Source: Aciduliprofundum sp. MAR08-339 (lineage in GTDB: Archaea; Thermoplasmatota; Thermoplasmata; Thermoplasmatales; Aciduliprofundaceae). From it: a stretch of 64,000 nt of DNA. Made by a program: the position numbers and the translations under genes. Of the stretch, positions 63,606 through 64,000 are shown piece after piece. The stretch covers positions 248,001 to 312,000 of the forward strand of contig NC_019942.1 in the NCBI RefSeq assembly GCF_000327505.1. The letters are read 5' to 3'. The notes under the pieces are model-generated. The model was given only the letters and a program-made list of their open reading frames with translations, did not search any database and had not been told where the DNA came from. How positions within the stretch are numbered: the first letter of the stretch is position 1; every line of letters begins with the position of its first letter.

Positions 63606-64000
63606 ATGCGCGTGATTATCGGCATAACAGGGGCCTCCGGAGCCATTGTGGGGATAAAACTTCTGCAAAATCTCAATGCTGAAAAGTATCTGATAATCTC
63701 AGAGAATGCAAAAAAGATAATAGAGTACGAGACCTTCTACCCTCTGGACTATGTGAAATCTCTTGCCACAAAAATTTACGATAATTCCAGTATGAATGAG
63801 GACATAGCCTCCGGAACAACCAAATTTGACGCCCTTGTGATAGCCCCATGCTCCACCAGTACCCTCTCAAAAATTGCCTCAGGCATTGCAGATAACCTTA
63901 TAACCCGGGTTGCATCGGTTGCCCTGAAGGAGGGGAGAAAAATAGTTCTTGTTCCCAGGGAAACTCCCCTAAGTCCAATAGTTCTTGAAAATATGCTCAA
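63606..64000 (+). CDS. ubiX: Flavin prenyltransferase UbiX, 3'-truncated by window edge
   Basis: This enzyme makes prenyl-FMN from FMN and dimethylallyl phosphate, the cofactor of UbiD decarboxylases. The 131 visible residues have GITGASGAIVGIKLL (flavin phosphate loop), the middle VIAPCSTSTLSKIASGIADNL and LVPRETPLSPIVLENM near the edge. ATG 63606 lies about 26 nt after TTTATTAAGG, suggesting a leaderless message. About 50 C-terminal residues are missing. Its partner UbiD homologue is at 9716-10969. Confidence 0.93.
   Translation, partial: MRVIIGITGASGAIVGIKLLQNLNAEKYLIISENAKKIIEYETFYPLDYVKSLATKIYDNSSMNEDIASGTTKFDALVIAPCSTSTLSKIASGIADNLITRVASVALKEGRKIVLVPRETPLSPIVLENML

Overview
The window reads as a gene-dense chromosomal segment of a euryarchaeon. 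Archaeal hallmarks are ether-lipid enzymes (GGGP and DGGGP synthases, isopentenyl phosphate kinase, type 2 IPP isomerase), ribosomal protein L21e, RNA polymerase Rpb4, topoisomerase VI A and B, HerA/NurA, archaeal SepF, RNase P Pop5, NreA, the archaeal RibL/RibC pathway, and tRNAs with introns at 37/38 and no encoded CCA. Topo VI argues against Thermoplasmatales proper. The mix of secreted cysteine proteases, amino-acid degradation genes and leaderless genes fits an Aciduliprofundum-like (DHVE2) peptide fermenter. That name is an inference from protein impressions, not a search result.

Layout. 0-6 kb: mptA (start missing), a 6-oxopurine-type nucleoside phosphorylase, a giant membrane-anchored papain-family protease and an intron-bearing tRNA-Pro. 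6-17 kb: two lipid enzymes, pop5 divergent from tRNA-Leu, a tRNA thiolase, a UbiD decarboxylase, the L21e-Rpb4-DUF655-KsgA-NAD-kinase-like group, SepF, and the divergent t6A/ms2t6A pair (Sua5 and e-MtaB), then MetAP. 17-22 kb: nurA-herA, two tRNAs and a clostripain-like protease. 22-28 kb: a riboflavin/FAD operon, topo VI and tRNA-Val. 28-33 kb: an HTH-ATPase, nreA with an SPL-like radical SAM gene, and a radical SAM/sugar-nucleotide pair. 33-42 kb: HAD and CBS proteins, GlyRS, an asparagine-synthase-like gene, threonine degradation (Tdh, Kbl) and ProRS. 42-49.8 kb: a serpin, the IPK-IDI2-ZPR1 operon, DUF389, TldD/TldE and a small membrane-anchored protein. 49.8-56.4 kb: histidine ammonia-lyase, an HTH regulator facing an MFS exporter, and a four-gene operon with two KaiC-like ATPases, a P-loop-less relative and a DUF763 protein. 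56.4-64 kb: split transketolase, transaldolase, a flippase, MTA phosphorylase, a cation/proton antiporter, a frameshifted TrkA-C membrane gene, and the start of ubiX.

The genes form coherent physiology. Extracellular papain- and clostripain-type proteases, TldD/E, MetAP, histidine ammonia-lyase and Tdh/Kbl suggest protein and amino-acid use, and a secreted serpin could protect the cell surface. UbiX makes the prenyl-FMN needed by UbiD. Together with IPK, IDI2, GGGPS and DGGGPS this fits the archaeal mevalonate route to membrane lipids.

Single genes and first genes of operons usually have a TATA-like element about 26 nt before the start codon, so they look leaderless. Internal operon genes carry GGTGAT/GGAGGTG ribosome sites or ATGA overlaps. 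The best candidates for something undescribed are the KaiC-like/DUF763 operon (53.26-56.41 kb), the TldD-TldE-membrane-protein operon, and several compact regulatory arrangements at tRNA or divergent promoters.
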